Assembly: GCA_021774695.1 (NCBI GenBank)
Contig: JAJFIU010000162.1
Span: 1 to 64,000, forward strand
Direction: 5' to 3'
Source of the DNA: Alphaproteobacteria bacterium
GTDB taxonomy: Bacteria > Pseudomonadota > Alphaproteobacteria > Sphingomonadales > Kordiimonadaceae
DNA: 64,000 bases
Under the pieces are notes generated by a model. That model saw only the letters and a list, made by a program, of their open reading frames with translations, was not told where the DNA came from and did no database searches. Positions within the stretch are counted from its first letter, which is position 1. Each line of letters begins with the position of its first letter. Positions 26,483 to 36,751 of the stretch are shown one piece after another. A program made the position numbers and the translations under genes.

Positions 26483-26510
26483 CTATTCTTGACTGTTTAG
26501 TCAGGAATAG
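26483..26510. promoter_or_regulatory. RutR-like palindromic operator upstream of preT
   Basis: The arms CTATTCTTGACT and AGTCAGGAATAG (11 of 12 complementary) flank a GTTT centre. The core TTGACTGTTTAGTCAG matches the RutR pattern TTGACCA-NN-TGGTCAA at 10 of 14 defined positions. It lies about 25 bp upstream of the preT start, a good repressor position. Confidence 0.6.
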
Positions 26511-26535
26511 GTAAGCTTCCGCAGGGAAATGACAA

Positions 26536-27903
26536 ATGGGAGTGGATATGCCAGCTAATAGTGGCAACAAATCTTGTAGTGGCGGCGCATCCGATAGTGA
26601 TATTGCAGCAAATTTTGACGATCTGCACAAGCCCTTGAATGCACTGCAGGCCATTGGTGCCGCAGATCATTGCATCTATTGCTATGACGCCCCCTGTATT
26701 CAGGCATGCCCTACTTCGATTGATATCCCTACTTTCATTCATCAGATTCGCACCGACAATGTGATGGGCGCGGCGCGCACAATTTTGTCGGAAAACATCA
26801 TGGGCGGCACCTGTGCCCGCGCCTGCCCAACCGAAGTTTTGTGTGAGCAAGCCTGTGTTTACAATCACGGCGACGAAGCCCCGGTTGAAATTGGGTTGCT
26901 GCAACGGTTTGCCGTTGACCATTTAATGCAGGCAGGCGGCGCCCACCCCTTTATGCGTGGCAAAGAAACCGGCAAACACATTGCTGTTGTTGGTGCTGGG
27001 CCTGCCGGACTTTCCTGTGCCCACCGCGCGGCAATGCTCGGCCATGTGGTCACAGTATTTGAAGCCAAAAACAAACCTGGTGGCCTTAATGAATACGGCC
27101 TCGCCGCCTATAAAATGGTTGATGATTTCGCCCAGAAAGAAGTTGCGTTTTTGCTGGGCATCGGCGGTATTGAAATCAAATACGCCCAAACTCTCGGCGA
27201 AAACCTGAGCCTGCAAGAACTGCTTGAAAATTTTGATGGCGTTTTCCTGTCGGTTGGGCTTGGCGGCACCAACAAGCTGGGGCTGGACCGGGAAGGTACC
27301 GAGGGCGTCATTGACGCCATCGATTTCATCGAAACCCTGCGCCAGACTGACAATAAAGCCGAAATGGCAATTGGCCAAAATATCATTGTTATCGGCGGCG
27401 GCAACACCGCCATTGACGCAGCCGTACAGGCAAAAAAACTGGGTGCCGGGAATGTAACGCTGGTTTACCGCCGAGGTGAGGACGCCATGAGCGCCACGCC
27501 TTGGGAAGTTGAACTGGCGCGCAAAAACGGTGTGGTGGTTGAATTATGGGCCAAACCAGCCGCCATTAACGGCGATAGCCAGGTGACCAGCATGACGTTC
27601 GAGCGCACCAAAATGCTGAACGGCAAGCTGGCGGGAACCGGCGAAACCTTCGACATCATTGCGGATACAGTGATGAAAGCGATTGGCCAGCAGCTGGACA
27701 TCGACCCGTTAAAGGGTTTTGAAATTGCTGGCGGCAAAGTTGCTGTTACCGCAGACTTTGCCACCAATATTTCTGGTGTTTTTGCTGGCGGTGATTGCAT
27801 TGCAACCGGCGAAGATTTGACGGTTCAGGCGGTTGAAGACGGTAAACAAGCGGCCCATGCCATCAACGATTTTTTGACAAGCGAAGGAATGCACAATGGC
27901 TGA
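26536..27903 (+). CDS. preT: dihydropyrimidine dehydrogenase subunit PreT
   Basis: A 455-aa FAD/NAD(P)-binding Fe-S subunit resembling the small subunit of glutamate synthase. The N-terminal 4Fe-4S cysteines are CIYCYDAPCIQACP and GGTCARACPTEVLCEQAC; dinucleotide-binding motifs are VVGAGPAGLSCA and IVIGGGNTAIDAA. It takes electrons from NAD(P)H and passes them to PreA, which reduces uracil or thymine. The start could instead be ATG 26548, which follows GGGAGTGGAT. It overlaps preA by 8 bp, so the two are translationally coupled, and it is the first gene of the cluster. Confidence 0.93.
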   Translation: MGVDMPANSGNKSCSGGASDSDIAANFDDLHKPLNALQAIGAADHCIYCYDAPCIQACPTSIDIPTFIHQIRTDNVMGAARTILSENIMGGTCARACPTEVLCEQACVYNHGDEAPVEIGLLQRFAVDHLMQAGGAHPFMRGKETGKHIAVVGAGPAGLSCAHRAAMLGHVVTVFEAKNKPGGLNEYGLAAYKMVDDFAQKEVAFLLGIGGIEIKYAQTLGENLSLQELLENFDGVFLSVGLGGTNKLGLDREGTEGVIDAIDFIETLRQTDNKAEMAIGQNIIVIGGGNTAIDAAVQAKKLGAGNVTLVYRRGEDAMSATPWEVELARKNGVVVELWAKPAAINGDSQVTSMTFERTKMLNGKLAGTGETFDIIADTVMKAIGQQLDIDPLKGFEIAGGKVAVTADFATNISGVFAGGDCIATGEDLTVQAVEDGKQAAHAINDFLTSEGMHNG

Positions 27904-29182
27904 TCTTGGATGCGTGATCGCAGGCATTGAGAGCATCAATCCGTTTTGGCTGGCCTCGGCACCGCCAACCGATAAACACTATAATGTGGTGCGTGCCTTC
28001 GATGCGGGCTGGGGCGGTGTTGTGTGGAAAACGCTGGGTATCGACCCGCCGGTTGTCAATGTTTCAAGCCGCTACGGCGTGCACCAGGATACCGGCGGCG
28101 GCATTATCGGCATCAATAACATTGAGCTGATTTCTGACCGACCTTTGGAGACCAATCTGCGCGAAATAGAACAGTGCCGAAAAGAATGGCCAGACCGGAT
28201 CATCATCGGCTCGATGATGGCTGAAATTGACGAGCAGGCCTGGAAAGAACTGGCGATCAAAATCGCAAATTCGGGTGTGCACGGCATTGAGCTAAACCTT
28301 GGCTGTCCGCACGGTATGTGCGAACGCGGCATGGGGTCGGCCATCGGTCAGGTACCGGAAATGGTTGAGCAAACCACTCGCTGGGTCAGGGAAGCGGTTG
28401 ATATTCCGGTTTTCACCAAATTGACACCCAACATCACCAACATTCTATGGGCGGCAGAAGCTGCCAAGCAAGGCGGTGCGCACGCGGTATCATTGATCAA
28501 CACGGTTAACTCCATCGTGTCGGTTGACCTGGACGAAATGGCCCCAACCCCCGTGGTTGACGGAAAAGGCACCCACGGGGGCTACTGCGGCGCGGCGGTT
28601 AAACCCATTGCGCTCAACATGGTGGCTGAAATTGCCCGCGCGGCAGAAACGCAAGGGCTGGATATTTCCGCGATCGGCGGCATTGAAACCTGGCGGGACG
28701 CAGCAGAATTTATTGCCCTCGGCGCCAACGCGTTGCAAGTCTGCACCGCAGCCATGCTATATGGTTTCAGGATCGTTGATGACATGATTGACGGCCTGTC
28801 TACTTTCATGGACCAAAAGGGCTATCGTTCCATCGAAGATTTTCGCGGTAAAGCCGTTGCAAACACGGTGAACTGGAACGAACTGAACATGAACTTTGAC
28901 ACCAAGGCCCTGATCGACCCGGACAAATGCATCGAATGCGGGCGCTGTCATATTGCGTGCGAGGATACATCCCATCAGGCGATCGAATTTAAGGTGAACG
29001 AAGCGGGCAAACGCAGTTTCACCGTGGTTGATGAAGATTGCGTCGGCTGCAACCTGTGCGCCCATGTTTGCCCGGTACCCGATTGCATTGAGATGGTGCC
29101 GGTGGCCACCGGCAAACCCTATATGACTTGGCCGGAGCATCCGTTAAACCCGCTAAAGGCGGACCCAATAAGCAGCCAATAG
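27896..29182 (+). CDS. preA: dihydropyrimidine dehydrogenase subunit PreA
   Basis: A 428-aa FMN subunit. The dihydroorotate-dehydrogenase-like barrel contains the catalytic cysteine motif LGCPHGMCERGMG (Cys137). The C-terminus has two 4Fe-4S sites, CIECGRCHIAC and CVGCNLCAHVCPVPDC. It catalyses NAD(P)H-dependent reduction of uracil and thymine with PreT, the first step of the reductive pathway. Its gene overlaps preT, and the aminotransferase gene follows 62 bp after its stop. Confidence 0.94.
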   Translation: MADLGCVIAGIESINPFWLASAPPTDKHYNVVRAFDAGWGGVVWKTLGIDPPVVNVSSRYGVHQDTGGGIIGINNIELISDRPLETNLREIEQCRKEWPDRIIIGSMMAEIDEQAWKELAIKIANSGVHGIELNLGCPHGMCERGMGSAIGQVPEMVEQTTRWVREAVDIPVFTKLTPNITNILWAAEAAKQGGAHAVSLINTVNSIVSVDLDEMAPTPVVDGKGTHGGYCGAAVKPIALNMVAEIARAAETQGLDISAIGGIETWRDAAEFIALGANALQVCTAAMLYGFRIVDDMIDGLSTFMDQKGYRSIEDFRGKAVANTVNWNELNMNFDTKALIDPDKCIECGRCHIACEDTSHQAIEFKVNEAGKRSFTVVDEDCVGCNLCAHVCPVPDCIEMVPVATGKPYMTWPEHPLNPLKADPISSQ

Positions 29183-29244
29183 GAAGGCTGGAAGAGAACT
29201 TACCGACAATTGTCAAATTGAAATGTCAAACTGGGGAGGCTGAC

Positions 29245-30591
29245 ATGAGCACACAAAATACCGGCCCTTTAGGCGCAGACGGAAAAGCGAACAATCTTGA
29301 CGCTTACTGGATGCCGTTTACGGCGAACAGACAGTTCAAAGCCAACCCTCGCATGGTTGTCGGCGCCGACGGCATGTATTTCAAATTGTCCGATGGCCGC
29401 GAGTTAATGGACGGCATCGCTGGCCTTTGGTGCTGCAACGCTGGTCACAACCGCCCGCGTATTGTCGAGGCCATCCAAAAACAGGCCGCAGAACTGGATT
29501 ATTCGCCCGCTTTTCAAATGGGCCATGCCAAACAATTTGAGCTGGCAAGCCGGTTGGCGCGCATGATGCCGGGCGATCTGAATAAAATTTTCTTTACCAA
29601 TTCCGGGTCCGAATCCGTTGAAACTGCGCTCAAGATGGCAATTGCCTATCACCGGGCGCGCGGCGAAGGCCACCGTACCCGTTTGATTGGCCGCGAAAAA
29701 GGCTACCACGGCGTAAACTTCGGCGGCATGTCCGTGGGCGGCATGCCTGCAAACCGCAAGATGTTCGGCAGCTTGGTCACCGGTGTTGACCATATGCGCC
29801 ACACTCACGGAATTGAGGAAAACCGTTTCTCTCGCGGCGAGCCAGCGCACGGCGTTGAACTTGCCGACGATCTGGAGCGGCTATGCGATCTGCACGACCC
29901 CTCGACAATTGCTGCAGTAATTGTAGAGCCACTGGCTGGATCGGCAGGGGTTATCGCACCGCCTGTCGGATACCTGAAACGACTACGCGAAATATGCGAC
30001 CGCCACGGCATTCTGTTAATTTTTGATGAGGTTATCACCGGATTCGGTCGGCTGGGCACGCCGTTTGCTGCCAATTATTTCGACGTGATCCCTGATATCA
30101 CCACGACAGCCAAGGCACTAGCCAACGGTGTCATCCCCATGGGTGCAGTTTTCGTCCAGGACAAAATTTATGATGCCTTCATGCAAGGCCCGGAAAATAT
30201 GGTCGAATTTTTCCACGGCTACACTTTTTCAGGCAATCCGATGGCCTGCGCGGCGGCGCTGGGCACCCTTGACACCTACGAGGAAGACGGCTTGCTTACT
30301 CGCGGTGCCGAGCTGGGTGGTTACTGGGAAGACGCTGTTCACAGTCTCAGGGACCTACCCAATATTATCGATCTGAGGAACATGGGTCTGATTGCAGGCA
30401 TTGAACTGGAGCCGAGACCGGGTGCGCCGACCGCACGCGCGTTTGATGCTTTCCTCAAGGCTTATGAAGCCGGGCTGTTGATCCGCACCACCGGTGATAC
30501 CATTGCCTTGTCGCCGCCGCTGATCATTGAAAAAACCCATATCGACTTCGCGTTTGAGACCCTGCGCGGCATTATCAAATCGCTAGACTAA
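29245..30591 (+). CDS. beta-alanine/omega-amino acid--pyruvate aminotransferase
   Basis: A 448-aa class III PLP aminotransferase. Visible motifs are NSGSESVETALKMA, the cofactor-binding LIFDEVITGFGRLG and the Schiff-base Lys in TTTAKALANG. Its high similarity to omega-amino acid:pyruvate transaminases and its position after preTA indicate that it converts beta-alanine (or 3-aminoisobutyrate) to the semialdehyde. I start at ATG 29245, which follows GGGGAGG; the upstream frame overlaps preA. A 12-bp tandem repeat covers its stop codon and the next gene's ribosome-binding site. Confidence 0.9.
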   Translation: MSTQNTGPLGADGKANNLDAYWMPFTANRQFKANPRMVVGADGMYFKLSDGRELMDGIAGLWCCNAGHNRPRIVEAIQKQAAELDYSPAFQMGHAKQFELASRLARMMPGDLNKIFFTNSGSESVETALKMAIAYHRARGEGHRTRLIGREKGYHGVNFGGMSVGGMPANRKMFGSLVTGVDHMRHTHGIEENRFSRGEPAHGVELADDLERLCDLHDPSTIAAVIVEPLAGSAGVIAPPVGYLKRLREICDRHGILLIFDEVITGFGRLGTPFAANYFDVIPDITTTAKALANGVIPMGAVFVQDKIYDAFMQGPENMVEFFHGYTFSGNPMACAAALGTLDTYEEDGLLTRGAELGGYWEDAVHSLRDLPNIIDLRNMGLIAGIELEPRPGAPTARAFDAFLKAYEAGLLIRTTGDTIALSPPLIIEKTHIDFAFETLRGIIKSLD

Positions 30592-30620
30592 GGCCCAGAC
30601 TGAGGCCCAGACTAAGGACA
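30586..30620. repeat. 12-bp tandem repeat across an operon junction
   Basis: GACTAAGGCCCA, GACTGAGGCCCA and GACTAAGGACA follow each other directly. The first unit holds the aminotransferase stop codon (TAA) and the last supplies the AAGGA ribosome-binding site of the dehydrogenase gene. Confidence 0.75.
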
Positions 30621-30623
30621 GAC

Positions 30624-32120
30624 ATGAACCATATCGAACATATCATCGACGGCAAACGCACTTCTGGTGCTGGCACCTCGGTTGCCGCCGTTTATAATCC
30701 CGCCACCGGTGAACAGGTTGCCGATGTGGTGATGGGCGGCAAACGCGACATCAACACAGCGATCGAAAGCGCCAAGGCAGCCTTTGCAGATTGGTCAACG
30801 ACGCCGCCCGCGAAACGCGCGCGGGTGATGTTCAGGCTGCGCGATATTCTGGAGGCGCGCGCTGACGAGGTTGCCCGCACCATTTCCGCAGAGCACGGCA
30901 AAACCCATGACGATGCACTGGGCGAAGTTACTCGGGCGCTCGAGGTTGTTGAGTATGCTTGCGGTATCCCGGATAAACTCAAAGGCAGTTTCAGCCGCGA
31001 TGTTGGCCCGGGCATTGATAGCTGCGACGAACGCCAACCGCTAGGTGTGGTCGCTGGCATCACACCGTTTAACTTCCCAGCGATGGTGCCCTTATGGATG
31101 ATCCCCATGGCGCTGGCGTGCGGTAATACTTTCATTCTCAAACCGTCCGAGCGCGACCCATCCAGCGCCAATCTGGTACATGATCTGTTTGCAGAAGCCG
31201 GGCTGCCCGACGGCGTCCTGAATGTGGTGCACGGCGGTAAGGATGCGGTTGATGCGCTGTTGGACCACCCTGATGTTCAGGCGATCAGCTTTGTTGGCTC
31301 GACCCCGGTGGCAGAATATATTTACAGCCGTGGCTGCACCGCAGGCAAACGCGTGCAAGCACTGGGCGGTGCCAAAAACCACATGATCATCCTGCCCGAC
31401 GCTGACATTGATCAAGCCGCTGATGCGCTGATGGGTGCAGGCTTCGGCTCCGCCGGAGAGCGCTGCATGGCGGTTAGTGTGGCCGTCCCAGTGGGCGAGG
31501 AAACCGCAGATAAGTTGATCGAGAAACTGGCACCACAGGTACGCGCCCTGAAAATCGGTCCGAGCACGGACGCAGAGGCTGAAATGGGCCCGGTAATTAC
31601 CCGCGAGGCACAGGAACGCATCGAAGGATTGATCGCAGCAGGCGAAAGTGAAGGCGCAGAAGTGGTTGTTGACGGTCGTGGCTATAGGCTCCAGGGTTAT
31701 GAAAATGGATTCTGGGTCGGCGGTACGCTCTTGGACCGCGTGACCCCGGAAATGACCGTTTACAAACAGGAAATTTTCGGCCCCGTGCTTAGCGTATTGC
31801 GGGCGAGCAGTTACGACGAAGCGGTTGGCTTGATCAACGATCATGAATACGGCAACGGCACCGCCATTTTCACCCGCGACGGTGATGCGGCACGGGACGT
31901 TGCAGCAAAAATTCAAGTGGGCATGGTCGGCATCAATGTGCCAATTCCAGTGCCGGTGGCCTACCACAGCTTTGGCGGCTGGAAGCGGTCCATATTTGGT
32001 GCCCACGGCATCTACGGCCCTGAAGCAGTTCATTTTTACACCAGACTGAAAACAGTTACATCGCGCTGGCCAACTGGCATTCGCGCAGGTGCTGAATTTA
32101 CTTTTCCAAGCATGGGTTAA
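30624..32120 (+). CDS. mmsA: CoA-acylating (methyl)malonate-semialdehyde dehydrogenase
   Basis: A 498-aa aldehyde dehydrogenase of the MmsA/IolA type: GVVAGITPFNFPAMVPLWM, KPSERDPSSAN, FVGSTPVAEYIY and the catalytic cysteine in GSAGERCMAV. These enzymes convert malonate semialdehyde to acetyl-CoA and methylmalonate semialdehyde to propionyl-CoA. It completes the pathway from uracil (beta-alanine branch) or thymine (3-aminoisobutyrate branch). It lies in the middle of the collinear cluster, 32 bp after the aminotransferase gene. Confidence 0.92.
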   Translation: MNHIEHIIDGKRTSGAGTSVAAVYNPATGEQVADVVMGGKRDINTAIESAKAAFADWSTTPPAKRARVMFRLRDILEARADEVARTISAEHGKTHDDALGEVTRALEVVEYACGIPDKLKGSFSRDVGPGIDSCDERQPLGVVAGITPFNFPAMVPLWMIPMALACGNTFILKPSERDPSSANLVHDLFAEAGLPDGVLNVVHGGKDAVDALLDHPDVQAISFVGSTPVAEYIYSRGCTAGKRVQALGGAKNHMIILPDADIDQAADALMGAGFGSAGERCMAVSVAVPVGEETADKLIEKLAPQVRALKIGPSTDAEAEMGPVITREAQERIEGLIAAGESEGAEVVVDGRGYRLQGYENGFWVGGTLLDRVTPEMTVYKQEIFGPVLSVLRASSYDEAVGLINDHEYGNGTAIFTRDGDAARDVAAKIQVGMVGINVPIPVPVAYHSFGGWKRSIFGAHGIYGPEAVHFYTRLKTVTSRWPTGIRAGAEFTFPSMG

Positions 32121-32132
32121 GAGGAAAAAATC

Positions 32133-33017
32133 ATGACTATTAATACAAATGCAACACTGCGAGGCGGGCTCATTCAAATGGCGCTCAAATCCTCTACCGA
32201 CAACGACCCCGAGACCATTCGCAAAGCGATGATCGAAGCCCATATCCCGCTAATCGAAGAAGCGGGCGAAAAGGGTGTGCAGGTTCTATGTTTCCAGGAA
32301 GTTTTCACACAGCCGTATTTTTGCCCGAGCCAGGACGCCAACTGGTACGAAAGTGCAGAGCCAATTCCGAGCGGTCCGACCACCACCCTGATGCAGGAAT
32401 ATGCCAAAAAATATAAAATGGTGATCGTGGTGCCCATATATGAGCGCGATGATGTCACCGGCATATACTATAACACCGCCGCTGTGATCGACGCCGATGG
32501 TAGCTATCTGGGTAAATACCGCAAAACCCACATTCCGCAAGTTGCCGGTTTCTGGGAGAAGTTTTTCTTCAAGCCCGGCGCGTCCAACTGGCCAGTCTTC
32601 GAGACGCAGTATTGCAAACTGGGAGTTTACATCTGTTATGACCGCCACTTCCCCGAGGGCTGGCGCGCACTTGCGTTGAATGGTGCCGAATATATCGTCA
32701 ACCCGTCGGCAACCGTGGCCGGGCTATCAGAATATCTGTGGAAACTGGAACAGCCGGCTTCTGCTGCCGCCAATGGTTGCTGGATCGGCGCGATCAACCG
32801 CGTCGGTACTGAGGCCCCGTGGGATATCGGTGAATTTTACGGCCAAAGCTATTTTGTAAACCCACGCGGGCAAATTGAAGCGGAGGCCAGCCGTGACAAG
32901 GACGAGCTGATCATCCATGATATGGATATGAGCATGGTTGCCAAAGTGCGTAACAACTGGCAGTTTTTCAGGGACAGGCGCCCAAGCACATATGGCCGGT
33001 TGGTCGAGGGCGAATAA
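32133..33017 (+). CDS. beta-ureidopropionase (N-carbamoyl-beta-alanine amidohydrolase)
   Basis: A 294-aa carbon-nitrogen hydrolase of the nitrilase superfamily. The Glu-Lys-Cys triad is visible: Glu in CFQEVFTQPYF, Lys in YRKTHIPQ and Cys in GVYICYDRHFPEG. The segment FWEKFFFKPG and the genomic context fit N-carbamoyl-beta-alanine hydrolysis to beta-alanine, CO2 and ammonia. The ribosome-binding site is GAGGAAAAA, and the gene begins 12 bp after mmsA. Confidence 0.9.
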   Translation: MTINTNATLRGGLIQMALKSSTDNDPETIRKAMIEAHIPLIEEAGEKGVQVLCFQEVFTQPYFCPSQDANWYESAEPIPSGPTTTLMQEYAKKYKMVIVVPIYERDDVTGIYYNTAAVIDADGSYLGKYRKTHIPQVAGFWEKFFFKPGASNWPVFETQYCKLGVYICYDRHFPEGWRALALNGAEYIVNPSATVAGLSEYLWKLEQPASAAANGCWIGAINRVGTEAPWDIGEFYGQSYFVNPRGQIEAEASRDKDELIIHDMDMSMVAKVRNNWQFFRDRRPSTYGRLVEGE

Positions 33018-33062
33018 TCAACGCAGCTTTCAAACCAGAGCAGCTTACTATCAGGGGGTGTT

Positions 33063-34490
33063 ATGAGCGATTTTGACGCAGATCTTTGGAACGAAGACCT
33101 AGCCCCCACCACGGCGGAAACCCGCACGTGGGACTGGAAATCATATGCCGCCCTTTGGGTTGCGATGGTTGTATGCGTGCCGACCTACATGCTTGCGGGC
33201 GGTCTTGTCTCCGAAGGCATGAACTGGTGGCAGGCGGTTGTGACTGTGCTGCTCGGTAACATGATTGTTCTAGTGCCGATGATCCTTATTGGTCACGCCG
33301 GTGCCAAGCACGGCATTCCGTTTCCGGTTCTCCTGCGTTCGGCGTTCGGCACTAAGGGCGCGCGTATTCCGGCGCTTGCGCGCGGGCTAGTGGCCTGCGG
33401 TTGGTTCGGCATCAACACATGGGTTGGCGGATCGGCAATTTATGTGATTATCAATGCACTAACAAGCGGAGTAATTGCTGGCTCCCCGTTGCCGTTTCTG
33501 GGCATCGACTTGGGCCAATTTGCCAGCTTCATCGGTTTTTGGGCGCTGCATCTTTATTTTATCAAAAACGGCACCGAAAGCATTCGCTGGCTGGAAACAC
33601 TGGCCGCCCCTTTCCTGATTTTGATGGGGCTGGTGTTACTGGCGTGGGCATATATTACTGCAGGCGGTTTCGGCGAGATGCTCGCGGCACCGTCGCAGTT
33701 CATTGAAGGCGGCGCGCGCGAGGGCCAATTTTGGACAGTGTTTATTGCCAGCTTAACTGCCATGGTTGGTTTCTGGGCAACAATGGCCCTGAATATTCCT
33801 GACTTTACCCGTTTTGCCAAATCGCAGCGCGACCAAATAATCGGTCAGGCAATAGGTCTGCCGCTACCGATGGCCTTGTTTGCTTTCATCAGCGTCGCAG
33901 TCACAAGTGCGACCGTCACCATATACGGTGAAGCCATATGGGATCCGGTAGCCCTGGCGGGGCGCATGGGCGGCTTGGGTGTTCTTGTTGCACTGGCGGC
34001 GCTTGTTGTCGCCACGCTTACGACCAATCTGGCGGCTAACACAGTAGCGCCCGCATACGGGTTTTCTAACCTCAGCCCCAGTAAAATCAGCTTCACCATG
34101 GGCGGCTATATTACCGCCGGTATCGGCATAGCGATTTTCCCGTGGAAACTGCTGGAGACAGCAGGCGGTTACCTGTTCGTTTGGCTGGTTGGCTATTCGG
34201 CTTTATTGGGGCCAATAGCCGGGATATTAATCGTTGATTATTTCTTCCTGCGCAAATGTAAATTGGACCATGGCAGCCTGTTCAAACACGACGGCGCCTA
34301 TCCGGTTTGGAATTCGGCGGGCTTGATCGCGCTGGTTATCGGCATTTCGCCTAACCTGCCCGGATTTTTGCACGCAGCTGGCGCACTGGAAAGCGTGCCC
34401 GCAATATTTGACACACTCTATAGCTACGCTTGGTTTGTTGGCTTGTTTATCGCCGGCGGGCTTTATTGGGTATTGGCTAAAAAAACTTGA
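33063..34490 (+). CDS. NCS1-family nucleobase permease
   Basis: A 475-aa permease with about 12 membrane helices of the nucleobase:cation symporter-1 family (PucI/Mhp1/cytosine permease group). Recognisable segments are SYAALWVAMVVCVPTYMLAGGL, IPFPVLLRSAFGTKGARIPALARGLVACGWFGI and NIPDFTRFAKS. Its position inside the pyrimidine cluster suggests uptake of uracil, thymine or a dihydropyrimidine/hydantoin. It starts 45 bp after the beta-ureidopropionase gene. Confidence 0.9.
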   Translation: MSDFDADLWNEDLAPTTAETRTWDWKSYAALWVAMVVCVPTYMLAGGLVSEGMNWWQAVVTVLLGNMIVLVPMILIGHAGAKHGIPFPVLLRSAFGTKGARIPALARGLVACGWFGINTWVGGSAIYVIINALTSGVIAGSPLPFLGIDLGQFASFIGFWALHLYFIKNGTESIRWLETLAAPFLILMGLVLLAWAYITAGGFGEMLAAPSQFIEGGAREGQFWTVFIASLTAMVGFWATMALNIPDFTRFAKSQRDQIIGQAIGLPLPMALFAFISVAVTSATVTIYGEAIWDPVALAGRMGGLGVLVALAALVVATLTTNLAANTVAPAYGFSNLSPSKISFTMGGYITAGIGIAIFPWKLLETAGGYLFVWLVGYSALLGPIAGILIVDYFFLRKCKLDHGSLFKHDGAYPVWNSAGLIALVIGISPNLPGFLHAAGALESVPAIFDTLYSYAWFVGLFIAGGLYWVLAKKT

Positions 34491-34512
34491 AGGAAACCGG
34501 ACGACATACCCG

Positions 34513-36680
<2,168 letters not shown>

Positions 36681-36696
36681 TTATTAGACCTGCTGC

Positions 36697-36733
36697 AAAA
36701 AAAAAGCACCCTGATTGACTGGGGTGCTTTTTG
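36697..36733. terminator. bidirectional rho-independent terminator
   Basis: AAAAAGCACCC and GGGTGCTTTTT form an 11-bp stem with a 10-nt loop, flanked by an A-run on one side and a T-run on the other. It ends the pyrimidine cluster and the convergent S9 peptidase gene. Confidence 0.9.
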
Positions 36734-36751
36734 TTGTTTGTTGCTGCGAGG

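Noticed and set aside
31092-32243. 383-codon open frame on the minus strand
   Set aside because: It is antisense to mmsA and the start of the beta-ureidopropionase gene; the His/Cys-rich composition is that of a shadow frame.
36697-36733. Possible small RNA or attenuator at the hairpin after the dihydropyrimidinase gene
   Set aside because: It lies between convergent genes and has A- and T-runs on both sides, the plain form of a bidirectional terminator.
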